A stretch of DNA of 64,000 nucleotides. Source: Fragum whitleyi (lineage: Eukaryota > Mollusca > Bivalvia > Cardiida > Cardiidae). The DNA is taken from the NCBI GenBank assembly GCA_948146395.1, contig OX411544.1, forward strand, positions 54,823,933-54,887,932. Reading direction: 5' to 3'. A program made the position numbers and the translations under genes. The notes beneath the pieces were generated by a model. It searched no databases and was not told where the DNA came from. It was given only the letters and a program-made list of their open reading frames with translations. Numbering within the stretch: position 1 is the first letter of the stretch; each line of letters begins with the position of its first letter. Below, piece after piece: positions 43,501-57,350 of the stretch.

Positions 43501-46500
43501 TTGTGCTCAAAAGGAGTAGGGAAAAGAGTAAACAATGACAAGCACATAACAATGGCTCAGCGCAAAACTATCCATTCATTAAAATTGCCTTGATATGGAC
43601 ATTAAGGGGAAACTCTTACATTCAAAAGGAAAACAAAAGAAACATTCTTCCAACAGAATGATATAAGTGAAATTGAAAACAAAATAAATATTCTTGGGAG
43701 TAGGGAAAAGAGAGTAAACCATGACAAGCATATTACAATGGCTCAGCGCAAAACTATTTTGCACTGGGCTTACAATAACTTATTCAAATTCCAATACTGA
43801 ACAAATCACTTATAATTAATTAAAATTCCACTACTAAACAATTCACAATCACAATAACTTAGAAATTAATTATTTACAAAAATATTATGTACAGTAGATC
43901 TGTTTAACACAAATAAAAAATATTTTTTCTCAATTAAATCCAACATTGTAGGTACTCAAATCAATCATCAATGAGACAATTAAACATACATGCACCCAAT
44001 AAGAGCAAGTTAATGACATATTCTTTCACATGAAACAAAGGACAATAACTCAAAAATATGAGTAGAGATATTAACATTCATTTCAAAATATGCAGAATGT
44101 ACTGCATTTACAAATAGAAGAAAACAAATATCTAATACAGATCCTAAATTGGCTTATCATAAAATAACAAAGTGGCACTTTGTCACAAGATATGCCTGTT
44201 AGGCCTTCATTCCTCGCCGTTCAAGGATGATAAGCAACAAAGGGAAATAACTACAAAATTAAGCTAGTTGAAATTACCATTCTTCTGTACTGCAAATCTT
44301 TATAATGAGAATATCATAAATGCCAAGTTTCAAGTCAATCAGACACAAGATGTCCAGTTTCAAGTCAATCAGACAAAAGGGTTGTGCTCAAAAGAAGTGG
44401 ACGCCGCCTGCTTGCCTGTCCACCAGATGCCGTGGGTGATCCCAAAATGTGACTTATCACAGAATACCCTATTTCCCCAAATTAGAGCTCTATCCTATTT
44501 CTTCAAATAAGAGCTCCACCCTTTCTCTCCAAACAAGAGCTTTTAATGAGGTAAGCTTCCCCTTTAATATCCTCTCAAAACTTCTCTTGACCTGATGCAA
44601 GTTGATTGATTTGAAACCAAATCCATTCATTAAAATTGCCTTGATATGGACATTAAGGGGAAACTCTTAAAATCAAAAGAAAAAAAAAAAGAAACATTCT
44701 TCCAACAGAATGATATAAATGAAATTGAAAACAAATAATAAATATTCCTGGGAGTAGGGAAAAGAGAGTAAACAATGACAAGCACATTACAATGGCTCAG
44801 CGCAAAACTATTTTGCACTGAGCTTACAATAACTTATTCAAATTCCAATACTGAACAAATCACTTATAATTAATTAAAATTCCACTACTAAACAATTCAC
44901 AATCACAATAACTTAGAAATTAATTCTTTACAAAAATATTATGTACAGTAGATCTGTTTAACACAAATAAAAAATATTTTTTCTCAATTAAATCCAATAT
45001 TGTAGGTACTCAAATCAATCATCAATGAGACAATTAAACATACATGCACCCGATAAGAGCAAGCTAATGACATATTCTTTCACATGAAACAAAAGACAAT
45101 AACTCAAAAATATGAGTAGAGATATTAACATTCATTTCAAAATATGCAGAATGTACTGCATTTACTAATAGAAGAAAACAAATATCTTATACAGATCCTA
45201 AATTGGCTTATCATAAAATATCAAAGTGGCACTTTGTCACAAGATATGCCTGTTAGGCCTTCATTCCTCGCCGTTCAAGGATGATAAGCAACAAAGGGAA
45301 ATAACTACAAAATTAAGCTAGTTGAAATTACCATTCTTCTGTACTGCAAATCTTTATAATGAGAATAACATAAATGCCAAGTTTCAAGTCAATCAGACAA
45401 AAGGGTTGTGCTTAAAAGAAGTGGACGCCGCCTGCTTGCCTGTCTACCAGATGCCATGGATGATCCCAAAATGTGACTTATCACAGAATACCCTATTTCC
45501 CCAAATTAGAGCTCTATCATATTTCTTCAAATAAGAGCTCCACCCTTTCTCTCCAAATAAGAGCTTTTAATGAGGTAAGCTTCCCCTTTTATATCCTCTC
45601 AAAACTTCTCTTGACCTGATGCAAGTTGATTGATTTGAAACCAAATCCATTCATTAAAATTGCCTTGATATGGACATTAAGGGGAAACTCTTAAAATCAA
45701 AAGAAAAAAAAAGAAACATTCTTCCAACAGAATGATATAAATGAAATTGAAAACAAATAATAAATATTCCTGGGAGTAGGGAAAAGAGAGTAAACAATGA
45801 CAAGCACATTACAATGGCCCAGCGCACTACTATTTTGCACTGAGCTTACAATAACTTATTCAAATTCCAATACTGAACAAATCACTTATAATTAATTAAA
45901 ATTCCACTACTAAACAATTCACAATCACAATAACTTAGAAATTAATTCTTTACAAAAATATTATGTACAGTAGATCTGTTTAACACAAATAAAAAATATT
46001 TTTTCTCAATTAAATCCAACATTGTAGGTACTCAAATCAATCATCAATGAGACAATTAAACATACATGCACCCAATAAGAGCAAGTTAATGACATTCTTT
46101 CACATGAAACAAAGGACAATAACTCAAAAATATGAGTAGAGATATTAACATTCATTTCAAAATATGCAGAATGTACTGCATTTACAAATAGAAGAAATCA
46201 AATATCTAATACAGATCCTAAATTGGCTTATCATAAAATAACAAAGTAGCACTTTGTCACAAGATATGCCTGTAAGGCCTTCATTCCTCGCCGTTCAAGG
46301 ATGATAAGCAACAAAGGGAAATAACTACAAAATTAAGCTAGTTGGAATTACCACTCTTCTGTACTGCAAATCTTTATAATGAGAATAACATAAATGCCAA
46401 GTTTCAAGTCAATCAGACACAAGATGTCCAGTTTCAAGTCAATCAGACAAAAGGGTTGTGCTCAAAAGAAGTGGACGCCGCCTGCTTGCCTGTCCACCAG

Positions 46501-49500
46501 ATGCCATGGGTGATCCCAAAATGTGACTTATCACAGAATACCCTATTTCCCCAAATTAGAGCTCTATCCTATTTCTTCAAATAAGAGCTCCACCCTTTCT
46601 CTCCAAATAAGAGCTTTTAATGAGGTAAGCTTCCCCTTTAATATCCTCTCAAAACTTCTCTTGACCTGATGCAAGTTGATTGATTTGAAACCAAATCCAT
46701 TCATTAAAATTGCCTTGATATGGACATTAAGGGGAAACTCTTAAAATCAAAAGAAAAAAAAAGAAACATTCTTCCAACAGAATGATATAAATGAAATTGA
46801 AAACAAATAATAAATATTCCTGGGAGTAGGGAAAAGAGAGTAAACAATGACAAGCACATTACAATGGCTCAGCGCAAAACTATTTTGCACTGAGCTTACA
46901 ATAACTTATTCAAATTCCAATACTGAACAAATCACTTATAATTAATTAAAATTCCACTACTAAACAATTCACAATCACAATAACTTAGAAATTAATTCTT
47001 TACAAAAATATTATGTACAGTAGATCTGTTTAACACAAATAAAAAATATTTTTTCTCAATTAAATCCAACATTGTAGGTACTCAAATCAATCATCAATGA
47101 GACAATTAAACATACATGCACCCAATAAGAGCAAGTTAATGACATTCTTTCACATGAAACAAAGGACAATAACTCAAAAATATGAGTAGAGATATTAACA
47201 TTCATTTCAAAATATGCAGAATGTACTGCATTTACAAATAGAAGAAAACAAATATCTAATACAGATCCTAAATTGGCTTATCATAAAATAACAAAGTGGC
47301 ACTTTGTCACAAGATATGCCTGTTAGGCCTTCATTCCTCGCCGTTTAACGATGATAAGCAACAAAGGGAAATAACTACAAAATTAAGCTAGTTGGAATTA
47401 CCACTCTTCTGTACTGCAAATCTTTATATTGAGAATTACATAAATGCCAAGTTTCAAGTCAATCAGACACAAGATGTCCAGTTTCAAGGCAATCAGACAA
47501 AAGGGTTGTGCTCAAAAGAAGTGGACACCAACTGCTTGCCTGTCCACCAGATGCCATGGGTGATCCCAAAATGTGACTTATCACAAAATACCCTATTTCC
47601 CCAAATTAGAGCTCTATCCTATTTCTTCAAATAAGAGCTCCACCCTTTCTCTCCAAACAAGAGCTTTTAATGAGGTAAGCTTCCCCTTTAATATCCTCTC
47701 AAAACTTCTCTTGACCTGATGCAAGTTGATTGATTTGAAACCAAATCCATTCATTAAAATTGCCTTGATATGGACATTAAGGGGAAACTCTTAAAATCAA
47801 AAGAAAAAAAAAGAAACATTCTTCCAACAGAATGATATAAATGAAATTGAAAACAAATAATAAATATTCCTGGGAGTAGGGAAAAGAGAGTAAACAATGA
47901 CAAGCACATTACAATGGCTCAGCGCAAAACTATTTTGCACTGAGCTTTCAATAACTTATTCAAATTCCAATACTGAACAAATCACTTATAATTAATTAAA
48001 ATTCCACTACTAAACAATTCACAATCACAATAACTTAGAAATTAATTATTTACAAAAATATTATGTACTGTAGATCTGTTTAACACAAATAAAAAATATT
48101 TTTCTCAATCAAATCCAACATTGTAGGTACTCAAATCAATCATCAATGAGACAATTAAACATACATGCACCCAATAAGAGCAAGTTAATGACATATTCTT
48201 TCACATGAAACAAAGGACAATAACTCAAAAATATGAGTAGAGATATTAACATTCATTTCAAAATATGCAGAATGCACTGCATTTACAAATAGAAGAAAAC
48301 AAATATCTAATACAGATCCTAAATTGGCTTATCATAAAATAACAAAGTGGCACTTTGTCACAAGATATGCCTGTTAGGCCTTCATTCCTCGCCGTTTAAC
48401 GATGATAAGCAACAAAGGGAAATAACTACAAAATTAAGCTAGTTGGACTTTCCACTCTTCTGTACTGCAAATCTTTATATTGAGAATTACATAAATGCCA
48501 AGTTTCAAGTCAATCAGACACAAGATGTCCAGTTTCAAGGCAATCAGACAAAAGGGTTGTGCTCAAAAGAAGTGGACACCAACTGCTTGCCTGTCCACCA
48601 GATGCCATGGGTGATCCGAAAATGTGACTTATCACAGAATACCCTATTTCCCCAAATTAGAGCTCTATCCTATTTCTTCAAATAAGAGCTCCACCCTTTC
48701 TCTCCAAACAAGAGCTTTTAATGAGGTAAGCTTCCCCTTTAATATCCTCTCAAAACTTCTCTTGACCTGATGCAAGTTGATTGATTTGAAACCAAATCCA
48801 TTCATTAAAATTGCCTTGATATGGACATTAAGGGGAAACTCTTAAAATCGAAAGAAAAAAAAAAGAAACATTCTTCCAACAGAATGATATAAATGAAATT
48901 GAAAACAAATAATAAATATTCCTGGGAGTAGGGAAAAGAGAGTAAACAATGACAAGCACATTACAATGGCTCAGCGCAAAACTATTTTGCACTGAGCTTT
49001 CAATAACTTATTCAAATTCCAATACTGAACAAATCACTTATAATTAATCAAAATTCCACTACTAAACAATTCACAATCACAATAACTTAGAAATTAATTC
49101 TTTACAAAAATATTATGTACAGTATGTCTATTAAACACAAGTAAAAAATATTTTTTCTCAATTAAATCCAACATTGTAGGTACTCAAATCAATCATCAAT
49201 GAGACAATTAAACATACATGCACCCAATAAGAGCAAGTTAATGACATATTCTTTCACATGAAACAAAGGACAATAACTCAAAAATATGAGTAGAGATATT
49301 AACATCCATTTCAAAATATGCAGAATGTACTGCATTTACAAATAGAAGAAAACAAATATCTAATACAGATCCTAAATTGGCTTATCATAAAATAACAAAG
49401 TGGCACTTTGTCACAAGATATGCCTGTTAGGCCTTCATTCCTCGCCGTTCAAGGATGATAAGCAACAAAGGGAAATAACTACAAAATTAAGCTAGTTGGA

Positions 49501-50505
49501 CTTTCCACTCTTCTGTACTGCAAATCTTTATAATGAGAATAACATAAATGCCAAGTTTCAAGTCAATCAGACACAAGATGTCCAGTTTCAAGGCAATCAG
49601 ACAAAAGGGTTGTGCTCAAAAGAAGTGGACGCCGCCTGCTTGCCTGTCCACCAAATGCCATGGGTGATCCCAAAATGTGACTTATCACAGAATACCCTAT
49701 TTCCCCAAATTAGAGCTCTATCCTATTTCTTCAAATAAGAGCTCCACCCTTTCTCTCCAAATAAGAGCTTTTAATGAGGTAAGCTTCCCCTTTAATATCC
49801 TCTCAAAACTTCTCTTGACCTGATGCAAGTTGATTGATTTGAAACCAAATCCATTCATTAAAATTGCCTTGATATGGACATTAAGGGGAAACTCTTAAAA
49901 TCAAAAGAAAAAAAAAAGAAACATTCTTCCAACAGAATGATATAAATGAAATTGAAAACAAATAATAAATATTCCTGGGAGTAGGGAAAAGAGAGTAAAC
50001 AATGACAAGCACATTACAATGGCTCAGCGCAAAACTATTTTGCACTGAGCTTACAATAACTTATTCAAATTCCAATACTGAACAAATCACTTATAATTAA
50101 TTAAAATTCCACTACTAAACAATTCACAATCACAATAACTTAGAAATTAATTCTTTACAAAAATATTATGTACAGTAGATCTGTTTAACACAAATAAAAA
50201 ATATTTTTTCTCAATTAAATCCAATATTGTAGGTACTCAAATCAATCATCAATGAGACAATTAAACATACATGCACCCGATAAGAGCAAGCTAATGACAT
50301 ATTCTTTCACATGAAACAAAAGACAATAACTCAAAAATATGAGTAGAGATATTAACATTCATTTCAAAATATGCAGAATGTACTGCATTTACTAATAGAA
50401 GAAAACAAATATCTTATACAGATCCTAAATTGGCTTATCATAAAATAACAAAGTGGCACTTTGTCACAAGATATGCCTGTTAGGCCTTCATTCCTCGCCG
50501 TTCAA

Positions 50506-50784
50506 TTGATTGATTGAATGGGGTTTTACGCCGCTTTCAACATTTATTTATAAATAAATCGCGGCGGCCGGAGCACCTAACAATGGATTCCTGGTATTTC
50601 TCACGCCAGTACTACCATTACATCCTTTCCTAGCCTCCGACTGCTATTTCACATAGGTTTACGATTATCTACCCATTGGTGAAAGACAAACGTCGGAAAG
50701 GATATTTGCCGCCACCGGGGATCGAACCCACGACTTCCAGATTGGAAGTCTTATGCCTAACCAACTGCGCTATGGTGGCGGCTA
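50506..50784 (-). mobile_element. tRNA-derived SINE with Meta-like 3' end, inserted in the satellite
   Basis: The 279-bp insertion is flanked by a 13-bp target duplication, CCTCGCCGTTCAA, at 50,493-50,505 and 50,785-50,797. On the minus strand, 50,782-50,708 folds as a tRNA-like head: acceptor arms GCCGCCA and TGGCGGC, A box TAGCGCAGTTGGTTAGG, B box GGGTTCGATCCC. The 3' region reads GAAAGCGGCGTAAAACCCC and ends in ATTCAATCAATCAATT, a short tandem tail. The GCGGCGTAAAACCCC block resembles the Meta domain of molluscan Meta-SINEs. Such elements borrow LINE machinery. The tRNA part is well preserved, but the anticodon arm is irregular, so it is not called a tRNA gene. Confidence 0.92.
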
Positions 50785-52284
50785 CCTCGCCGTTCAAGGA
50801 TGATAAGCAACAAAGGGAAATAACTACAAAATTAAGCTAGTTGAAATTACCATTCTTCTGTACTGCAAATCTTTATAATGAGAATAACATAAATGCCAAG
50901 TTTCAAGTCAATCAGACAAAAGGGTTGTGCTTAAAAGAAGTGGACGCCGCCTGCTTGCCTGTCCACCAGATGCCATGGATGATCCCAAAATGTGACTTAT
51001 CACAGAATACCCTATTTCCCCAAATTAGAGCTCTATCCTATTTCTTCAAATAAGAGCTCCACCCTTTCTCTCCAAATAAGAGCTTTTAATGAGGTAAGCT
51101 TCCCCTTTTATATCCTCTCAAAACTTCTCTTGACCTGATGCAAGTTGATTGATTTGAAACCAAATCCATTCATTAAAATTGCCTTGATATGGACATTAAG
51201 GGGAAACTCTTAAAATCAAAAGAAAAAAAAAGAAACATTCTTCCAACAGAATGATATAAATGAAATTGAAAACAAATAATAAATATTCCTGGGAGTAGGG
51301 AAAAGAGAGTAAACAATGACAAGCACATTACAATGGCTCAGCGCAAAACTATTTTGCACTGAGCTTACAATAACTTATTCAAATTCCAATACTGAACAAA
51401 TCACTTATAATTAATTAAAATTCCACTACTAAACAATTCACAATCACAATAACTTAGAAATTAATTCTTTACAAAAATATTATGTACAGTAGATCTGTTT
51501 AACACAAATAAAAAATATTTTTTCTCAATTAAATCCAACATTGTAGGTACTCAAATCAATCATCAATGAGACAATTAAACATACATGCACCCAATAAGAG
51601 CAAGTTAATGACATTCTTTCACATGAAACAAAGGACAATAACTCAAAAATATGAGTAGAGATATTAACATTCATTTCAAAATATGCAGAATGTACTGCAT
51701 TTACAAATAGAAGAAAAAAAATATCTAATACAGATCCTAAATTGGCTTATCATAAAATAACAAAGTGGCACTTTGTCACAAGATATGCCTGTTAGGCCTT
51801 CATTCCTCGCCGTTCAAGGATGATAAGCAACAAAGGGAAATAACTACAAAATTAAGCTAGTTGGAATTACCACTCTTCTGTACTGCAAATCTTTATAATG
51901 AGAATAACATAAATGCCAAGTTTCAAGTCAATCAGACACAAGATGTCCAGTTTCAAGTCAATCAGACAAAAGGGTTGTGCTCAAAAGAAGTGGACACCAA
52001 CTGCTTGCCTGTCCACCAGATGCCATGGGTGATCCCAAAATGTGACTTATCACAAAATACCCTATTTCCCCAAATTAGAGCTCTATCCTATTTCTTCAAA
52101 TAAGAGCTCCACCCTTTCTCTCCAAACAAGAGCTTTTAATGAGGTAAGCTTCCCCTTTAATATCCTCTCAAAACTTCTCTTGACCTGATGCAAGTTGATT
52201 GATTTGAAACCAAATCCATTCATTAAAATTGCCTTGATATGGACATTAAGGGGAAACTCTTAAAATCAAAAGAAAAAAAAAAAA

Positions 52285-52600
52285 GAGCTGTCACTGTAAG
52301 ATGACAATGCCCCCGACACCGGTTTGATTTTAAATTATGGCCAATCTATGTTGAAGGTCAAGGTCATCCAGGGGTCAAGGTCACCAAAGTATGTGCCTAC
52401 AGAAAGGTAATGTACCAAGGAATGTTGTGGTAAAGTATGATGCGAATATGTTAAGTAATAAGGAAGTTATGGCCAATGTTAAAGTTTTTGGACGGAATGA
52501 CGGACGGACGGACGGACAGACGGACGGACAGACGGACGGACGGACGGACAGACGGACGGACGGACAAGTCAAATTTATGATGCCTCCCTATCGGGGGCAT
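52285..52600 (+). mobile_element. 316-bp pearl-like element inserted in the A tract of a satellite unit, copy 1
   Basis: Begins GAGCTGTCACTGTAAGATGA, then CAATGCCCCCGACACC (TGTCA/TGACA hairpin). Contains AAGGTCAAGGTCATCCAGGG, then a (GACG)n-type microsatellite at 52,495-52,565, and ends in the hairpin CCTCCCTATCGGGGG, then CAT. It sits within the unit's A-rich tract, so any target duplication is hidden. Serine-rich and Arg-Pro-Ser open frames across the microsatellite are artefacts. Confidence 0.85.
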
Positions 52601-54708
52601 AAAAAGAAACATTCTTCCAACAGAATGATATAAATGAAATTGAAAACATATAATAAATATTCCTGGGAGTAGGGAAAAGAGAGTAAACAATGACAAGCAC
52701 ATTCCAATGGCTCAGCGCAAAACCATTTTGCACTGAGCTTACAATAACTTATTCAAATTCCAATACTGAACAAATCACTTATAATTAATTAAAATTCCAC
52801 TACTAAACAATTCACAATCACAATAACTTAGAAATTAATTCTTTACAAAAATATTATGTACAGTAGATCTGTTTAACACAAATAAACAATATTTTTTCTC
52901 AATTAAATCCAACATTGTAGGTACTCAAATCAATCATCAATGAGACAATTAAACATACATGCACCCAATAAGAGCAAGTTAATGACATTCTTTCACATGA
53001 AACAAAGGACAATAACTCAAAAATATGAGTAGAGATATTAACATTCATTTCAAAATATGCAGAATGTACTGCATTTACAAATAGAAGAAAACAAATATCT
53101 TACAGATCCTAAATTGGCTTATCATAAAATAACAAAGTGGCACTTTGTCACAAGATATGCCTGTTAGGCCTTCATTCCTCGCCGTTCAAGGATGATAAGC
53201 AACAAAGGGAAATAACTACAAAATTAAGCTAGTTGGAATTACCACTCTTCTGTACTGCGAATCTTTATAATGAGAATAACATAAATGCCAAGTTTCAAGT
53301 CAATCAGACACAAGATGTCCAGTTTCAAGTCAATCAGACAAAAGGGTTGTGCTCAAAAGAAGTGGACGCCGCCTGCTTGCCTGTCCACCAGATGCCATGG
53401 GTGATCCCAAAATGTGACTTATCACAGAATACCCTATTTCCCCAAATTAGAGCTCTATCCTATTTCTTCAAATAAGAGCTCCACCCTTTCTCTCCAAATA
53501 AGAGCTTTTAATGAGGTAAGCTTCCCCTTTAATATCCTCTCAAAACTTCTCTTGACCTGATGCAAGTTGATTGATTTGAAACCAAATCCATTCATTAAAA
53601 TTGCCTTGATATGGACATTAAGGGGAAACTCTTAAAATCAAAAGAAAAAAAAAGAAACATTCTTCCAACAGAATGATATAAATGAAATTGAAAACAAATA
53701 ATAAATATTTCTGGGAGTAGGGAAAACAGAGTAAACAATGACAAGCACATTGCAATGGCTCAGCGCAAAACTATTTTGCACTGAGCTTACAATAACTTAT
53801 TCAAATTCCAATACTGAACAAATCACTTATAATTAATTAAAATTCCACTACTAAACAATTCACAATCACAATAACTTAGAAATTAATTATTTACAAAAAT
53901 ATTATGTACAGTAGATCTGTTTAACACAAATAAAAAATATTTTTTCTCAATTAAATCCAACATTGTAGGTACTCAAATCAATCATCAATGAGACAATTAA
54001 ACATACATGCACCCAATAAGAGCAAGTTAATGACATATTCTTTCACATGAAACAAAAGACAATAACTCAAAAATATGAGTAGAGATATTAACATTCATTT
54101 CATAATATGCAGAATGTACTGCATTTACAAATAGAAGAAAACAAATATCTAATACAGATCCTAAATTGGCTTATCATAAAATAACAAAGTGGCACTTTGT
54201 CACAAGATATTCCTGTTAGGCCTTCATTCCTCGCCGTTCAAGGATGATAAGCAACAAAGGGAAATAACTACAAAATTAAGCTAGTTGGAATTACCACTCT
54301 TCTGTACTGCAAATCTTTATAATGAGAATAACATAAATGCCAAGTTTCAAGTCAATCAGACACAAGATGTCCAGTTTCAAGTCAATCAGACAAAAGGGTT
54401 GTGCTCAAAAGAAGTGGACGCCGCCTGCTTGCCTGTCCACCAGATGCCATGGGTGATCCCAAAATGTGACTTATCACAGAATACCCTATTTCCCCAAATT
54501 AGAGCTCTATCCTATTTCTTCAAATAAGAGCTCCACCCTTTCTCTCCAAATAAGAGCTTTTAATGAGGTAAGCTTCCCCTTTAATATCCTCTCAAAACTT
54601 CTCTTGACCTGATGCAAGTTGATTGATTTGAAACCAAATCCATTCATTAAAATTGCCTTGATATGGACATTAAGGGGAAACTCTTAAAATCAAAAGAAAA
54701 AAAAAAAA

Positions 54709-55024
54709 GAGCTGTCACTGTAAGATGACAATGCCCCCGACACCGGTTTGATTTTAAATTATGGCCAATCTATGTTGAAGGTCAAGGTCATCCAGGGGTC
54801 AAGGTCACCAAAGTATGTGCCTACAGAAAGGTAATGTACCAAGGAATGTTGTGGTAAAGTATGATGCGAATATGTTAAGTAATAAGGAAGTTATGGCCAA
54901 TGTTAAAGTTTTTGGACGGAATGACGGACGGACGGACGGACAGACGGACGGACAGACGGACGGACGGACGGACAGACGGACGGACGGACAAGTCAAATTT
55001 ATGATGCCTCCCTATCGGGGGCAT
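54709..55024 (+). mobile_element. 316-bp pearl-like element, copy 2 (duplicated with the satellite)
   Basis: I see no difference from 52,285-52,600, including the irregular microsatellite phasing, and the same host-unit variants follow (CATATAATAAATATTCC, CACATTCCAATGG, CAAAACCATTTTG, AATAAACAATATT, AATATCTTACAGATCC). It is therefore a copy made by array duplication, not a second insertion. Confidence 0.88.
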
Positions 55025-56208
55025 AAAAAGAAACATTCTTCCAACAGAATGATATAAATGAAATTGAAAACATATAATAAATATTCCTGGGAGTAGGGAA
55101 AAGAGAGTAAACAATGACAAGCACATTCCAATGGCTCAGCGCAAAACCATTTTGCACTGAGCTTACAATAACTTATTCAAATTCCAATACTGAACAAATC
55201 ACTTATAATTAATTAAAATTCCACTACTAAACAATTCACAATCACAATAACTTAGAAATTAATTCTTTACAAAAATATTATGTACAGTAGATCTGTTTAA
55301 CACAAATAAACAATATTTTTTCTCAATTAAATCCAACATTGTAGGTACTCAAATCAATCATCAATGAGACAATTAAACATACATGCACCCAATAAGAGCA
55401 AGTTAATGACATTCTTTCACATGAAACAAAGGACAATAACTCAAAAATATGAGTAGAGATATTAACATTCATTTCAAAATATGCAGAATGTACTGCATTT
55501 ACAAATAGAAGAAAACAAATATCTTACAGATCCTAAATTGGCTTATCATAAAATAACAAAGATAACAAAGTGGCACTTTGTCACAAGATATGCCTGTTAG
55601 GCCTTCTTTCCTCGCCGTTCAAGGATGATAAGCAACAAAGGGAAATAACTACAAAATTAAGCTAGTTGGAATTACCACTCTTCTGTACTGCAAATCTTTA
55701 TAATGAGAATAACATAAATGCCAAGTTTCAAGTCAATCAGACACAAGATGTCCAGTTTCAAGTCAATCTGACACAAGATGTCCAGTTTCAAGTCAATCAG
55801 ACAAAAGGGTTGTGCTCAAAAGAAGTGGAAGCCGCCTGCTTGCCTGTCCACCAGATGCCCTGGGTGATCCCAAAAGGTGACTTATCACAGACAATTAAAC
55901 ATACATGCACCCAATAAGAGCAAGTATGTGAAATATTCTTTTACATGAAACAAAGGACAATAACTCAAAAATATGAGTAGAGATATTAACATTCATTTCA
56001 AAATATGCAGAATGTACTGCATTTACAAATAGAAGAAAACAAATATCTAATACAGATCCTAAATTGGCTTATCATAAAATAACAAAGTGGCACTTTGTCA
56101 CAAGATATGCCTGTAAGGCCTTCATTCCTCGCTGTTTACAAAAATATTATGTAATGTTTGTCTGTTAAACTAAAGTTGGTTTTTTTTGTCAAAATATAAC
56201 AAAATGCC

Positions 56209-56948
56209 TTTCATAGCAAGGATAGATATAAACATGGTGATTGTCCATAGACTCTACAGCATGCTCAAGGCTTTATAAAAGTTGATTGTCCAAAGACCCT
56301 TGCAGCAAGACTGAAGGAATACACAATAATTGTCCATAGACTTTTACAGAAAATTCTGAAGGATCACATGTTGATTGACAATACACTCTCATAGCAAGTG
56401 CAAGGGATACACGGTGATTGTCCAATCACTCTTACAGCACGTCTATAGGATCACATGGAGATTGTCTATACACTCTTTCAGCAAGTGCAAGAGATTCGTG
56501 GTGATTGTCTATACACTCTTACAGCAAAACTTGAGGATCCCGGATCACATGGTGATTGTCCATACACCCTTACAGCAAATCTGAATCACTTGGTGATTGA
56601 CGAAAAATTTTACAGCAAATCTAAGGAATTCATGGTGATTGTTTATGAACTCTTACAGCATGTCTGAAGAATCACGTGGTGATTGCCCATACACTTTTAC
56701 AGCAAGTCTGAGTGATCATTTGGTGATTGACCATACACTTTTACAGCATGTCTGAGTGATCATGTTGTGATTGTCAATACACTCTTTCAGCAAGTTTGAA
56801 GGATCATTTTGTGATTGTCCATACACTCTTACAGCAAGTATGAAGGATCTCATGGTGAATGTCTACACCCTCTTGCATTAAGCCCAAGGATCACATGGTG
56901 ATTGTCCAAACACTCTTACAGCAAGCCTGAAGGATCATGTGGTGATGT
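56209..56948 (+). repeat. Degenerate minisatellite, about 44-bp period (copy B)
   Basis: Counterpart of 8,821-9,506, slightly longer. Units near 56,650-56,800 (CATGTCTGAGTGATCATGTT and similar) are rearranged relative to copy A, showing gain and loss of units since duplication. Confidence 0.9.
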
Positions 56949-57149
56949 GGCCCTGCTTTAATGTACTTGAAAAGAAATCATTCTTATCTACTCATTTACA
57001 AGGCTTTTAATCTTTTCTCATATATAGAAGAAATTAAGTTGTATCACTTCGGTATCTCCAGGACCTGAAAATAGATAAGGGACAATAATTTGTTTCATTT
57101 AGATGATATGATTCATCTATCTTTCATTGCACCTTATTTATGTGAGAGT

Positions 57150-57350
57150 TGTTGAAAAGATTGTTTGCAGGGTGCTTGCGGGATGTTTGTGGCAAAGTTG
57201 CTGAGAGTTTGCCAGAAATTTGCAAGAACAATTTGCCTCATATTTGCAGTAAACTGTTTAAGAGAAAGCTCATTTGCATAAGAAAAACCAATTTGCTACA
57301 AATTTGCCACAAACATTTGCCACAAATTTGCAGCAAATGTGAGAGCCAAT
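57150..57350 (+). repeat. TTTGC/GCAAA word cluster (copy B), expanded
   Basis: Contains GGCAAAGTTGCTGAGAGTTT, then GCCAGAAATTTGCAAGAAC and TTTGCCACAAACATTTGCCAC. Copy A lacks about 130 bp of the left part. The 97-codon frame across it reflects the repeat. Confidence 0.6.

Larger units (their letters stand above)
43222..56130 (+). repeat. Satellite array 2, monomer about 1,053 bp, about 12 units
   Basis: Same monomer and orientation as array 1. The GAATTACCA/GAAATTACCA landmark occurs near 43,310, 44,268, 45,322, 46,342, 47,392, 48,443, 49,496, 50,841, 51,861, 53,233, 54,285 and 55,666. Uneven steps are explained by a 30-bp deletion (units at 45,322 and 50,841), a SINE (50,506-50,784) and two 316-bp insertions. 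The first unit (43,222-43,560) is rearranged: the 30-bp sub-repeat is expanded, then a jump leads to GGAGTAGGGAAAAGAG. The last unit has an internal deletion at about 55,891. The array ends at the same CCTCGCTGTTTACAAAAATATTA junction as array 1. Confidence 0.95.

Noticed and set aside
50708..50782. Functional tRNA gene
   Set aside because: Part of a SINE with body, tail and target duplication; irregular anticodon arm.
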